NCBI GenBank assembly: GCA_034509495.1
Contig: CM067507.1
Location: 15,175,351-15,239,350 of the forward strand
DNA: 64,000 bases
Direction of reading: 5' to 3'
DNA from: Acestrorhynchus altus
Taxonomy: Eukaryota > Chordata > Actinopteri > Characiformes > Acestrorhynchidae
This document shows, one piece after another, positions 22,620 to 34,300 of this stretch. The notes below the pieces were generated by a model, which saw only the letters and a list, made by a program, of their open reading frames with translations, did no database searches and had not been told where the DNA came from. Positions within the stretch are counted from its first letter, which is position 1, and each line of letters starts with the position of its first letter. Both the position numbers and the translations under genes were made by a program.

Positions 22620-25560
22620 CATACAAAGTAATTTCTTCTACAGCAACAGGTGAGCAGTTTTAGGTAATGAAAGGATCCTACTTGGCTGGCTTTGTAGGTT
22701 TTTAGTTATGCATAGTTTGTTAAAATGGTTAAGTTAAGAAATGTTTAGCTTTCTAATCATTAAATGCTTCCCTCAAGTACAAGGGAAAGTGCTAATGGTC
22801 ATTAAAGCCTGGTCAGTCTCTTGAAGAAAAACAGTCACTCTCAATCCCAAATCTGCAACAGGTGCCATGAAAGTGCACAGAGTGCTAAAATCTCTGGACA
22901 AAAGGAAATAGGACGAGCAGTATTCAGTTCATCAGGTTATATTGGGAAAATAGTAGAAATTAGAGTCATGTCATGGCAAGACTCATTTGTTTGCATGCTT
23001 TTTGAACTGGTAAAAATAATCACCTATACAAATGATATTTAAATTGCTTATCATTTAGCCAATGACTGCCTGAAGTCTCTGGCTCACAGACATCACCAAA
23101 TGCTGGGTGTCTTCCCTGGTGGTGTTTGGCCAACCCTGTGATGCTGCTGTTTGCATTCAGTTTTGTCTTTTGAGAGTGAAGTGCTGTTTGGGGTTCAGGT
23201 TGCGTGACTGACATGGCCACTCGAGAATGTCCCCCTTTTTAAGTCCCCCATAAATGATTTAGCAGTATGTTTGGGGTTGTTGTCTTCAGTGGTTAAATTG
23301 GTTTACAAAATGTGAGCAGCATTGGAGGCACTCACATACATCCAAGGCAATGTGTCAGTCTCATATATGGATGCAATTAAAATGGTATAATTATAAAATA
23401 GACATGTTAGGTGATAAAACAGCAATAATCTGAAGGGGCAGCAAAATTATAATTATAATTATAATTAAAATTACATATTTAGAAATCTACATCTACAGCA
23501 CCTGTTAAACATTAGTCATCTACTGAGGAAATTGTTTGTTTGTTTTTACTATTTTCCATGTTTTACAATAATTAAATGTTTCGTTTTTAAATCTATGAAG
23601 TAAAAAATTATAGTGATGTGAAAAATTATTGACTTCCTATTTCTAAAGATCAGTATTTCACATTGCTGTAGAATAATGTTTGCCTTCTTTTTCTGGCTTT
23701 CTGTCACAAACTACCCTGTCCTGATAAATGATAGTCCTGATAGTCCTGATAAAACAACAGAAATGTATTATTTAGTTTAAGACATTCAAAGACAGTCTTG
23801 CTCTTGTACTTGGGAAAGTTTAATGTAATGCATAAACCAGCTGTGGTTGGACTTACAATCTCATACTAAAAACTGAACATTCTCCTGCAGGACATTCTTC
23901 TGACACAGAGCAGATTTCATAATTCTACCTTTAGATTACCAGCACCATGTTTACCTGTGGCTATTTTGGATTTTACTGTGAAATCCTATGTTAGCTTTAC
24001 ATTAGATGTAACTATTGTTTCACACCTTCGACTCATCAAGCCAAAGAACATTATGTCAAAATATTTGATGGACAACGAGCTATTTTCTGGCGAATGTGAA
24101 GTGAATATTTATGTTCCTCATGGCTAGCAGTGGTTTCCACCTTGCTGTTTTCCTATATATATATACTGTTTATTCCTGTCTGTTGGAGGATGTTTGGTGG
24201 GCCAGTCACTGCTGGGAAGCTTCATTACTTATTTAAAAAATTTGTGCTTCTCCTATAAGTTTAATTGAAAGACCTGAAACAAATATGTGTAATCTATGAC
24301 ATAATCAAAAAATAGAATGTGACATATTTTCAGAATGATCTACTTGAGATTCTTAAAAGTGGTCAGCTTTTGTCTTGATGCAGTTTTGTACACTATTGGC
24401 ATTGTCTCAACCTGCTTCATGAGGAGCCTTTTGGGATGCTTTCCAAAAAGCTTTGACGAGGTTCAAATCCTGGGTCATACTGGTTGCCATCGGCAGTCGG
24501 AGTCCGAGACAGCAAAATTGGCCATGCTCTCTGTCTATGTGGGTAGATGGCAGTCTCTCCCTACATCACTCCCAGTCCAATACTGGTCAGTACAGGCATA
24601 TGTTAGCCATTTTATTGAAGCTGGGGACACAGCTCTTTCTTATGATCTGCCCAGTAATGATGCAATGGCGGTAATTTGAAAAGAGGTAGTGGATGACATC
24701 ACTTTATTGGAGGAAGCATGCACTTGTCTTCACCCTCCTGATGTCGGGAGCATCATATATAAAAGGAGAGAGTTCTAATGGGGTGCGGAAAAGAAGCCTT
24801 GAGGAAGTTTCACATTTGCAAAAGCTATGATTACTTTACATTTTAAAGGTTTAATTTGGAAATATATTTCTGTATCCACATCATAAATAGACAGGATTTT
24901 GATTTGTATTCAAAATGTAAGCAGTTGAGTGTAAGCATTTAGTTTACGATGTCTTTAGGATTGTGAAGAACACACATTCCATTAGATGTCCAAACTTTTG
25001 ACTTTGTGGAAAAAACAGTGAGTTGATATTAGTTCTCTGAATGAAGGCAGGGTAAGACAGAGGGTGAGAATGAGGGGAAAAGGGAGGGATGTGATGAGGG
25101 ATGAATGTGTCAAATCATGAAATAATGAGTGATGGAAGGTGACAAAAGGCACGGAGTGCAAGAAAAGGAGAGATCAGAGTGGTGAGAATGTTTTCTTTGT
25201 GTCAAGCTCCATCACTTGATATGGGTTAAAGTTTTCCACCTAATCTCTCTGCAATAACAGCAGTATGAGGGATAGGTTTGGGGGGGGTTGAGGTGGAGCT
25301 GTGTCTGAAAGAGTAATCCGGAATGGAATTCCTCTCCATGCCTGCCAGCCTCGTCCACTCTTTCCAAGGGGAAGCTCTGCAGAGCACATGCTTGTTTGTT
25401 CAGTGCTCTGACACTTGCCCAGATCCTCAAACACACTGTTTTCCTCCGAGGAACTATGACATGTCTGACTCTGTGTGACGGATTCAAGATGCACTGGATC
25501 CAGATTTTATGTTGACCTCTAAACCTGAACCAAGGATTTAAGAGAAATGTATGTAAACAT
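22620..25560. other. Intergenic with decayed elements, no gene recognised
   Basis: 23040-24240 is an old minus-strand Tc1-type relic (GTATGTTTGGGGTTGTTGTC and AGCAGTGGTTTCCACCTTGC are its clearest marks). 24450-24780 is a plus-strand SINE. 24960-25500 shows nothing recognisable. Confidence 0.45.
24450..24780 (+). mobile_element. tRNA-derived SINE, family 1
   Basis: Contains the B-box-like GAGGTTCAAATCCTGGGTC, the family block GGCCATGCTCTCTGTCTATG and the tail GCACTTGTCTTCACCCTCCT. Same order as the 3350-3640 copy on the other strand. Confidence 0.65.
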
Positions 25561-26066
25561 ATTACTCATACTTTATAGGGACAAAAGTATTGGTACACCT
25601 GCTTATTCATTGTTTCTTCTGAAATCAAGGGAATACAAATAATCCTGTTTTTGTTGGAGTAAATGACTCTACTGTCCAGGGAAGACTTTCTACTACACTT
25701 TGGAGCATTGCCCTGAGGATATGCTTGCATTCAGTGACAAGAGCGTTAGTGCAGTCAAGATGATCATCCAACCTCAGCTCTCCAACACATTCCAAAAGCA
25801 TTGGATGAAGCACCATATTTCCAGAGAACACAGTTATACTGTTTCACAGCTCAATGCATTTTGCCTCTTTATAACCCTCTAACCTACACCAGGGTGCAAA
25901 AAGGTTCATGGTTTTTGCAGGCAGTAGTTCTCTACAGGACCCAGCCAAGCTGTGTGTGTGTGTGTGTGTGTGTGCATTTGCACATATGTGACAGCAATAT
26001 GTACACCTTAAAGAAACTGAATGCATTCATTACAAGGGGTGTCCACAAACATTTGGACAGTGTATT
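25560..26066 (+). mobile_element. MITE family A copy
   Basis: Starts TTTATAGGGACAAAAGTATT and ends TCCACAAACATTTGGACAGT, the family's imperfect terminal inverted repeats. Holds an internal (GT)n stretch at 25951-25973. Confidence 0.75.
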
Positions 26067-26369
26067 ATTCCTATTCCAAGCTAACGTCTATGCAGTGATC
26101 ATTTTACTTAAACTGCTAACACCAAATGAAGATGAGGAAAATAAAACTCAATGAGAGTTTTTTTAGGTTATAAAAAAAGAGCAATGTTTTTTTAATGAGA
26201 CCACCAAAATGTCTGTGTCATTTCCTTTACCTACGGCCTTTTCAGCTAATTTGTCAATATATATTGGCCTTTATTTCTATCTCTGTGTTAAATAAATGAA
26301 CATATTAAACGAAAAATCTAAGAAGAAAAACACAGTATCTATGTATCTATATTGGGCTATAGATGTACA

Positions 26370-27120
26370 CTCACTGAGCATTTTATTAACATCTGCATTC
26401 CTTTACCTTCATGCAGTTATCTATAATCAGCCAATCATGTACCAGCAGTACAATGCAGAAAATCATACAAATAGAAGTCAGTAACTAGAGGTGATGTTCA
26501 CAGAACCTGTGATTCCAGTGATTTTGAATGTAGCATTATTGTCCAATAGACTCTAGTGAATGACATTTCTTAGGATGGAAACATCTTGTCGATCAGAGGC
26601 CAATAAGGTATGACCAGACATGGTTTGAGCTGACAAAAGGTTACAGTAACTCAGATAACCACTCTGTAAAACTGTGGTCAGCAGAAAGGTATCTCAGAAT
26701 GGTAATAACATGTTAAACTGTCAGCAAAGAGAAACATAAAGCTGAGGCTGCAGTGGACACAGGCTCACCAAAACTGGACAGTTGAAGAGGCTCACAGATT
26801 GTAGTGTCAGAATTTAGGACCAACTGCATGAATCAGTGGAACCAACCTGACTTGTGTCAACAGTTCAGGCTGATGGAGGTGGTAAAATAGTGTGGAGAAT
26901 GTATTTTTGCCATGCTTTGAGCACAGTGATACCACTCAAAGATCGCTTGAATGCCACAGACTGAGTACTATTGCTGACCATGTGCATCCCTTCATGACCA
27001 CAGTTCTTCTGCTCGTTCACATGAGAACAAGTTCGGTGTTCTTTGGTGGCTTTCCCTGTGAATGGATCTACAGATTACCACTGGGACATGGTAGAATGGG
27101 AGATTATTAGCATGAAAGCT
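26370..27120 (+). mobile_element. Tc1-type transposon, internally deleted
   Basis: Begins ACTCACTGAGCATTTTATTA and keeps the family order: AATCAGCCAATCATGT, TAACTCAGATAACCACTCTG, AAAGCTGAGGCTGCAGTGG, CTCACCAAAACTGGACAG, CATGAATCAGTGGAACCAACC and a GGTAGAATGGGAGATTATTA block near the 3' end. Broken reading frame; right end missing. Confidence 0.8.
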
Positions 27121-27899
27121 CTGAAAAATTTGTTTATATGAATCAGAAGCTTAAAGGAATAGTTTCAATATGGAATCAATGGATTGCATTGAGAACAAAA
27201 CTACACTCTACAAGTTATTAATATTGCATTCCAAATGATGCTCATTGATTTTAGTCTAGTTCAGGGGTTCTGAACCTTTTCCACCTCATGGCCCACCTGC
27301 TTATGACTAGAGAACATAACAGCCAACAAAAAAAAATCTACTTTTTATATAAAATTTCTCAAGTGCCGACAGGAGCTCTTCATTAAAATGTCCTGAACGT
27401 ACAACTGAGTAGCAAAGACACATTGCATCTAGTTAAAAAATTTGGGACTACTTTACTTCTGTTTATAACTTGTCAGACCACATGCCAACAACCCATCTAA
27501 CCACATCATATCTGTTGTAGTCTGAGTTGTACTTTGTGGGATGATTTTGTGTCTTCTGATGAGCAGCATCACCTTCCTTTCTTCTGTTAAAATCTGCATC
27601 AGGCAGCTGTGGCTGAGTAGCCTCAAACTGATCATTCATTTGCCTTGTGTTACTTCTGCAGTATGTTATTATTTGTTAGTTTTTATTAATGCTTATATAA
27701 TATCATTTGAACACTAGTGATCTTGATTTTTACTTTAGGTTGAGTAACTTTGGTCTAGTTATGACTGGACATTGGACGTGGTGACCTTAGATTCATTTGT
27801 GAATGCTCCAGAGGAGTCCTTTTCTATGGATAGTGTACAATATTGTAATGAATGAGTATAGAGAATTAAAGTGAAATTCACTGTTTAGGGGTGCTTTTG

Positions 27900-28200
27900 A
27901 ACATAAAGACTGAAGTATTGGGCCATAATTAATAGTTTCTTTCAAAATCAAAGAGTCTCTACTGTCTAGAGAAGGCTTTCTACCAGAATAAAAACAAGCA
28001 TTATTGCGAGGATTTGACTGCATTCAGCAACAAGCGCATTAGTGAGGTCAGAATGTTGAATGATCACCTCGTCACCTCATGGCTAAATCCCCAGCTCACC
28101 CCAAAAGTATTGGCTGGAGCGCCATCATCCCTGAGAACACAGTTCCACTGCTCCATAGGTCAATGTTGGGTGCAGCTCAAAGTAGCAGGATGCTTTCATT
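27900..28200 (+). mobile_element. MITE family A, 5'-truncated copy
   Basis: Shares the AGTGAGGTCAGAATGTT, CCCCAAAAGTATTGGCTGG and GAGAACACAGTTCCACTGC blocks with family members. It lies immediately upstream of the first baiap2 coding exon. Confidence 0.6.
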
Positions 28201-28257
28201 TAAATGTTTAAAAATGTTAAAATTTGGAAAATTCACAGTCATATACCCTCTCTGCAG

Positions 28258-28333
28258 GTGTGTGTGGTACTGTTGTAACGTTTGGAGCTGTATTCAGAGA
28301 GACAGAAGCTGGACAGATACTGAAAGCAGCAAA
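28258..28333 (+). other. baiap2: Probable 5' UTR part of the first baiap2 coding exon
   Basis: A pyrimidine-rich acceptor (ATACCCTCTCTGCAG) ends at 28257 and no in-frame ATG precedes 28334 within this stretch. Suggests an upstream non-coding exon, possibly the one ending at 22588. Confidence 0.35.
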
Positions 28334-31300
28334 ATGTCACGGTCTGAAGAGATCAACAAAATGACTGAGAATGTCTACAAGGTAAATATAGCTTCTGTGT
28401 CCACAGCACCTCAAAGCTCCACGTCCATCCATTTTTAAATCCATCTGCTGCTAAAAATACTAATTCTACTTTACAAGTACATTGAACTTTGTACCAACTT
28501 TATCTTATCGAACATCCCCAACTAACAATGTCCCACACAATCACTATCTCAGACATATTTTATCAACCTCACTGGTTCTTCTGTTGGGGCTTCTCTCTGT
28601 CTGTGTTTCTGTTCCACCTTCTTGTAAACCTGTTCTTCTTGGATCATAATTCCACTATCTGATGCTCTCCAGGACATGATTTCCTTTGAATCGTGTGTGT
28701 CTCTCACTGTTTCTTCTTCATGACAGTTTTTCCTGACTCTGTCTCTCTCAGATTTGAAGCTGCATTTCTGGAAAGCTACTTTGGCACACTGCTTGGTGTG
28801 GAAAGTGCTGTACAAATAAAATGGAACTGAATGAATTTGAGTGTGTGTGTTCTGTTCAGGGTATCCTGGAGCAGTTTAACCCCAGCCTGAAGAACTTTGT
28901 CACCATGGGAAAGCACTATGAGAAAGCACTGACTGGTGAGTCATTACTGCTCCAGTACCATACACAGTTTGCACTATGCAAGCATTTCAAAGTCTCATGA
29001 CTCAGTCTGAGTAAATTACTGTGTGCATAACCAAGCATTAGATCCTGGTTGCACATTATGCTGGTGAACAAATGCCATCTTGCTCTATTTGTGTGTACAG
29101 GAGTGACCGTTGCTGCGAAGGGCTACTTTGATGCACTGGTCAAACTGGGGGAACTGGCCAGTGACAGCCAAGGATCCAAAGAGCTGGGTGAGAGAGGTTG
29201 CTGAGGAAAATGAGATAGGAAACGGGAAAGACTAAGGGAATTAAAGAGAAAGAAGACAAGGCAATGGAGGGAAGGAGGAGAGGACAAGATTAGAGAATGA
29301 AAGAAGATAGTTGCATAAAAAAGGGAAGGAGAAAATGAGGCGAGAGAGAGAGAGAGAGAGAAGGGCCTTTGTTGAGAAAGATTAACAACACCACATGATC
29401 TCATTGTGCTGCTGAAAACAGCGGGGGTGGGGGAGAAAAAGAAAAGCGGGAGGGAGAGAGAGAGAGGGAAGGAGAGAGGGAGAGAGAAGGAGGGAGGGCA
29501 ACATGCCAGGCTCCACACACAGTGTGTTGTTCATTGCGGGACACACACAGCCAACGCATACACTGCCCAGCGGGACCACACTCAAAACAAACCAGACGAC
29601 AAATTAATGTGTGAATGCAACCTCATTCAGTGGTAGGACAGTCATAGGCTCTGTCTTCTCTTATACATCACACACTTCTGCATGTGTGACAGTGTTTTCA
29701 TTCATCTTCATGTTCAACAGGCACTGTCTAGTCCATCCTACCTAGTACTTTACTCTCTGAGCACTTTATTAGGTCCAACTACCTAATAGGTCCAGGATAA
29801 AGACCACTAACCTGTTCATTGTTCAGTTTCGGGCCATGGGGCCTTGCTATCCATATCTTGCCCATCAGTGAAAATATATTGGGATATGATTTTTTGACCA
29901 TATCACCCAGCTCTATTTACTGTGCATCTAGCTCATAGGTCCACTATATAGATGTATAGACCTGTTGTTATGCAGTTTGTTAGCCAACCTCTACCTTGTT
30001 CACCACTGGTGAGTTTCTCATCACAGGAACACTGCAAACCAGATATTATTTGAATGTCAGACCAGAACGTTCCATCACTTTAAGAGGCCCAACTAGCTTT
30101 TAGATCCACTGTATTCATGTAAAGACCCGTACAATTTCCAAGCCACCTTCTACCCTGTTAATTACAGGTCAGTTTCTATGCATGTGGCCATTGGTGACCA
30201 TTCTCAATGCAGCAGTGACACTGATATGGGAGTGGTGTGTGGTTTACTGGTGTGACTAAGCAGCGTTGGGGTTTTACAAACATCACGGCCATTTGTAGGT
30301 CAGACATGTCCAACACTCAAAAATATCCCACCAGAAGCAGTTCTGTGGCCAGGAACTGACCACTGGTGAAGGTTTAACACAACTGTGCATCAGCAGATGA
30401 CCTACTATTGTAACGATACAACGATAAGGGGAAGCTACAATGACTTTCTAGCAAAGTGGACAATGAGTGCATTTCCCTTCTGTATTTTGTTGTGGTTACA
30501 TGATCTGTGTGTTTTTGGAACATTGTTTCTCAGTTTATTTCTGTGTGTAATTTCAGGTGACACGTTGTTCCAGATGGCTGAAGTGCACAGACAAATCCAA
30601 GTGCAGTTGGAAGATGTGGTGAGTGGGTGAATGATACCCAGAGATAGAGGGGAAATTTTTACTGAGACTTGTTATGTTAATAGACTTGATATTGTATGAT
30701 ATACACTTATATGGACAAAAGTATTGGGACACCTGCTCCTTCATTGTTTTTTTTTCTGAAATCAGTCAAATTAAAAAGAGTTTATCTTGCTTTTGTTGGA
30801 GTAACGGTCTCTAGTGTCCAAAGTACAAAAGTTTGGATCATTACTCTGAGGAGTTGATTGCATTCAGCAACAAAAGGATTAGTGAGATCAGGGTGTTAGA
30901 TGATCACTACCTCACCTCATCCCTAACTCCCCACCTCATCCCAAAAGTATTAGATAAAGCACCATCATTCCAGAGAACACATTTCCACTGCCCCACAGCT
31001 CAATGCTGGGTGGCGTTATACCCCTGTAGCCTACCTAGCATTAGGCATGCTGCCAATATGTGTGTGTTTATCTGCTTTAGAGAGTCATGTTCTATTGGTA
31101 ACCTAGGTTTTTGCATTTGCACATATATGGCAGCAATGGATGCAACTTTAAATAGCTGAATGCATTCAGTAGAGGGGTTGTCCACAAACATTTGGACATT
31201 TAGTGTATCATTATCTATTAAATGGCCAAAAATAAAAACAGCTAAAACATTAACAGTAGTTTTGTACTGAAGCAAATTAATATGAAGTGGTATGTCGTCA

Positions 31301-34300
31301 TCTGACACAACTCTATATCTGTGTATGTGTGTCTATCTGTCCTAAGCTGAAGCAGTTTCACTCGGAACTTCTCTCTCAACTGGAGCAGAAGCTGGATCTG
31401 GACATTAAATACCTCACAGTAAGACATTCACAGCTTTCTTTCAGTTCTACTATTGCAACCCATCAACAGTTGTAGATGTTCAGATCAACTCCATCGTTCT
31501 CCAGGCAACCCTCAAGAAGTACCAGAATGAGCGCAAGTCAAAGGCAGAGTCTATCGAGCGCTGCCAGTCACAGTTAAAGAAGCTCCGTAGGAAGAGCCAG
31601 GGCAGCCGCCACCCCAACAAGTATGGAGATCGAGAGATGCAGGTACACCCAACATTCAGAAGATGTAGCAACCATTCACATGAAAATCTTTCTGTTTGTT
31701 GTAGGGTTACAGACTGTCAGACTGACATCCACCATGATCATTTTCTGCCCATAAAGGTGCTCTTAACTGGACAGAACATGTTCAACCTAACAGTGACACT
31801 AAATCCAGAAGCACCCCTGTTCCTTATACACTCATACCAGCACCACATACCATACACTACCATGCCAGTGCCACTGCTGTGCTGAGAATGGTCCACCATA
31901 TCTGGTCAGCTGTAGTCCTCTTGGTCAGAGACTGAGCAGTGCAATGGGGTCAAGGGGGATGATAAATTGAGTATGACACCAAATGGGCTGCAGTGTGTGA
32001 GCACCTGGATGTGGATGTATAAAATGGCTAGAGAGGATATGTCCATTGTCCTGGTAAAGGTCACAGGTCCCAAATAGCGACAAGCTGATACATTAGTGGA
32101 AATATCACGTAAAGCATTGTTTACATACTTTTTTACATTTTATACTTTCATTCTTCACATCTTATACAAAAGGTATTTGGGTGAGCATTCACAGCATGCT
32201 TTATTGTAACTAAAAATTGTAAAGTGTTGATCTGTCAGTTGTATAAAACACAATAGCCCCATATCTTGTACTGGTAGAACATTAGTGGTTTAATGAAGGA
32301 GTATATTGGTGTACTGGGGTTTTGTGCATATTTAGAGTAAGACCGTATTACCACCATTTTAAAAGGGCTTGTTATCTGCATACTGACCTGAGAGCTATAT
32401 AAGAGCTTATGTGATTGTGGACTGGCACGTGTTTTTGGAAATGTTCGCATATTTTGCATATTAGATGTGATTAGGCATTAACTCTGTGTGTGTTGAACAA
32501 AAAACAATTGATGAAAAAAGGTCTTTCTTCTCAGAAAATGCAGCTTTTATGAAAATAAAGAATATTAGTAGTAATACAGTGGATTATAGCAAATTAAACA
32601 TATTAGAGCAATTGAAATGAAGAAGCATAAAGGAGCTTTCTTATTATAAGCTAACAAGCTTCCTGCATACAGTAGGGCCTGGTCAAATTTCAGTGGTCTG
32701 TAATGGAACACCTGTAGTTTTGTTTGACCTTGTCTGAATGAGTGAAGAGTTTGGAAACTTGAAGCAATTTCCTATTGCTTTGGTTTGTTTTCACACAGGG
32801 AAAATCCAACTGCCCCCAAAATATGTCACAAAGAAACATTTCTAACTTATTGGTCAGACCTACTGTGGCGGGAGCAAGAGAGTAAATGCATGAATAAGGC
32901 ACCGTTTTCTTGACTAGTGCATGTTTCTGTGAAATTATGTTCTGGGCAGTATTCCAGTTTATATAATTAATGTAACTTGTGGAGTACACCCAAGAGTTGG
33001 GTTGAGTTCTGATCACAAATGAAGTACTCCAGAGTTCATTTGGGACTGGACCAAGACCACTTCCTCTATATTTTCTCAGTGCAGTTGTTTTGGTCCACAT
33101 CTAAACACAATTAATGTGTTCATACCTGCCCAAACAAATTGCACCAAGGGTGAAAATGAACCAGAGTCTGATTAACCCAGACTGAAATATCCAGGTCTGA
33201 AAATGCCCTATGATATATTCATATTTATGGCATTTAGATAACTCTTATTCAGAGCAACTTACAAGATTACTCATATTACAGAGGTGGGCCAGAAGAGGAG
33301 TCTTGCCCAGTGACTATTATTAGTGCCACAGCATAGTTGCCCAGATTGGGAATTGAACCCCAGTTGCCCACATGGTGGCATTACCTCTTGTGCCACACCA
33401 CCCACCCTTATATATATATATATATGGGAAACACTTATGTTTGTGTGTCTGTGTGTGTGTGCACTAGAGCAAGTGTGAAATATAGTGTAACCATTAGTCA
33501 TGCCAGACTACTTGAGCATACGCATACCTATGCATGTTTTCCTTGCTCAGTCACATCATTACACCTGTAACCCAAACATACATACCTCTAATCTGTTTCT
33601 CTCTCTCACTCATTCTCTCAGTTTGTAGAGCTCATGAGTCGCAGACAGACGGAGTTGGATACGTTGGTAGCTGTAGGTTACCGCTCAGCTCTGACAGAGG
33701 AAAGGAGGAGGTATTGCTTTCTAGTGGACCGCCAGTGCTCTGTCACCAAGCTTCTAATCAACTACCACAGCAAGGTACAACACTACAGTTACTCATACAA
33801 ACTCACTGTAAGGTGGTAGTCATGATTAATCATAGTAACTCAAAAATTACAACTACAAGGACAGAACTAGCCAATCAGACAAACATGCACAATAAACACT
33901 AAATACAGTCACACTAAAGTGGAACAACCTTTCATTACTAAGAATGTAACTACAGTCAATCAGACTAACTCATAAACAACTACCACCAGTACCAATACTA
34001 CTGCAGCTTCCCACAGAAGTGTCAATGAATGGGCCAGTATTGTAACACTGAATCTATGAGTATTCCCACTAATTCAGATGTAAAAAAGAGTCATTAACCT
34101 GTGTTCCAGGAATATGTTGTATTGTATTATAATTTTCCTCTATTAATGCAATACTAAAACAAAAAAAATTCTGTGGATCTTTTTTCCGATCAGCCATACC
34201 ATTAGCAGCTGAAGTGAAAACATTTATTATCTTCATCTACAGTGGCAAGGGGTGGCATGTATATCAGGCAGCAAGTGCACAGTCAGATCCTGAAGATAAT

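Noticed and set aside
24453..24679. Overlapping 73- and 114-codon plus-strand frames
   Set aside because: They lie within a SINE copy (B box plus family blocks), so they are not protein-coding.
29123..29518. 131-codon Ser/Leu/Pro frame antisense to baiap2 exon 3 and intron
   Set aside because: Antisense of GAGAGG repeats. The sense strand holds a real baiap2 exon.
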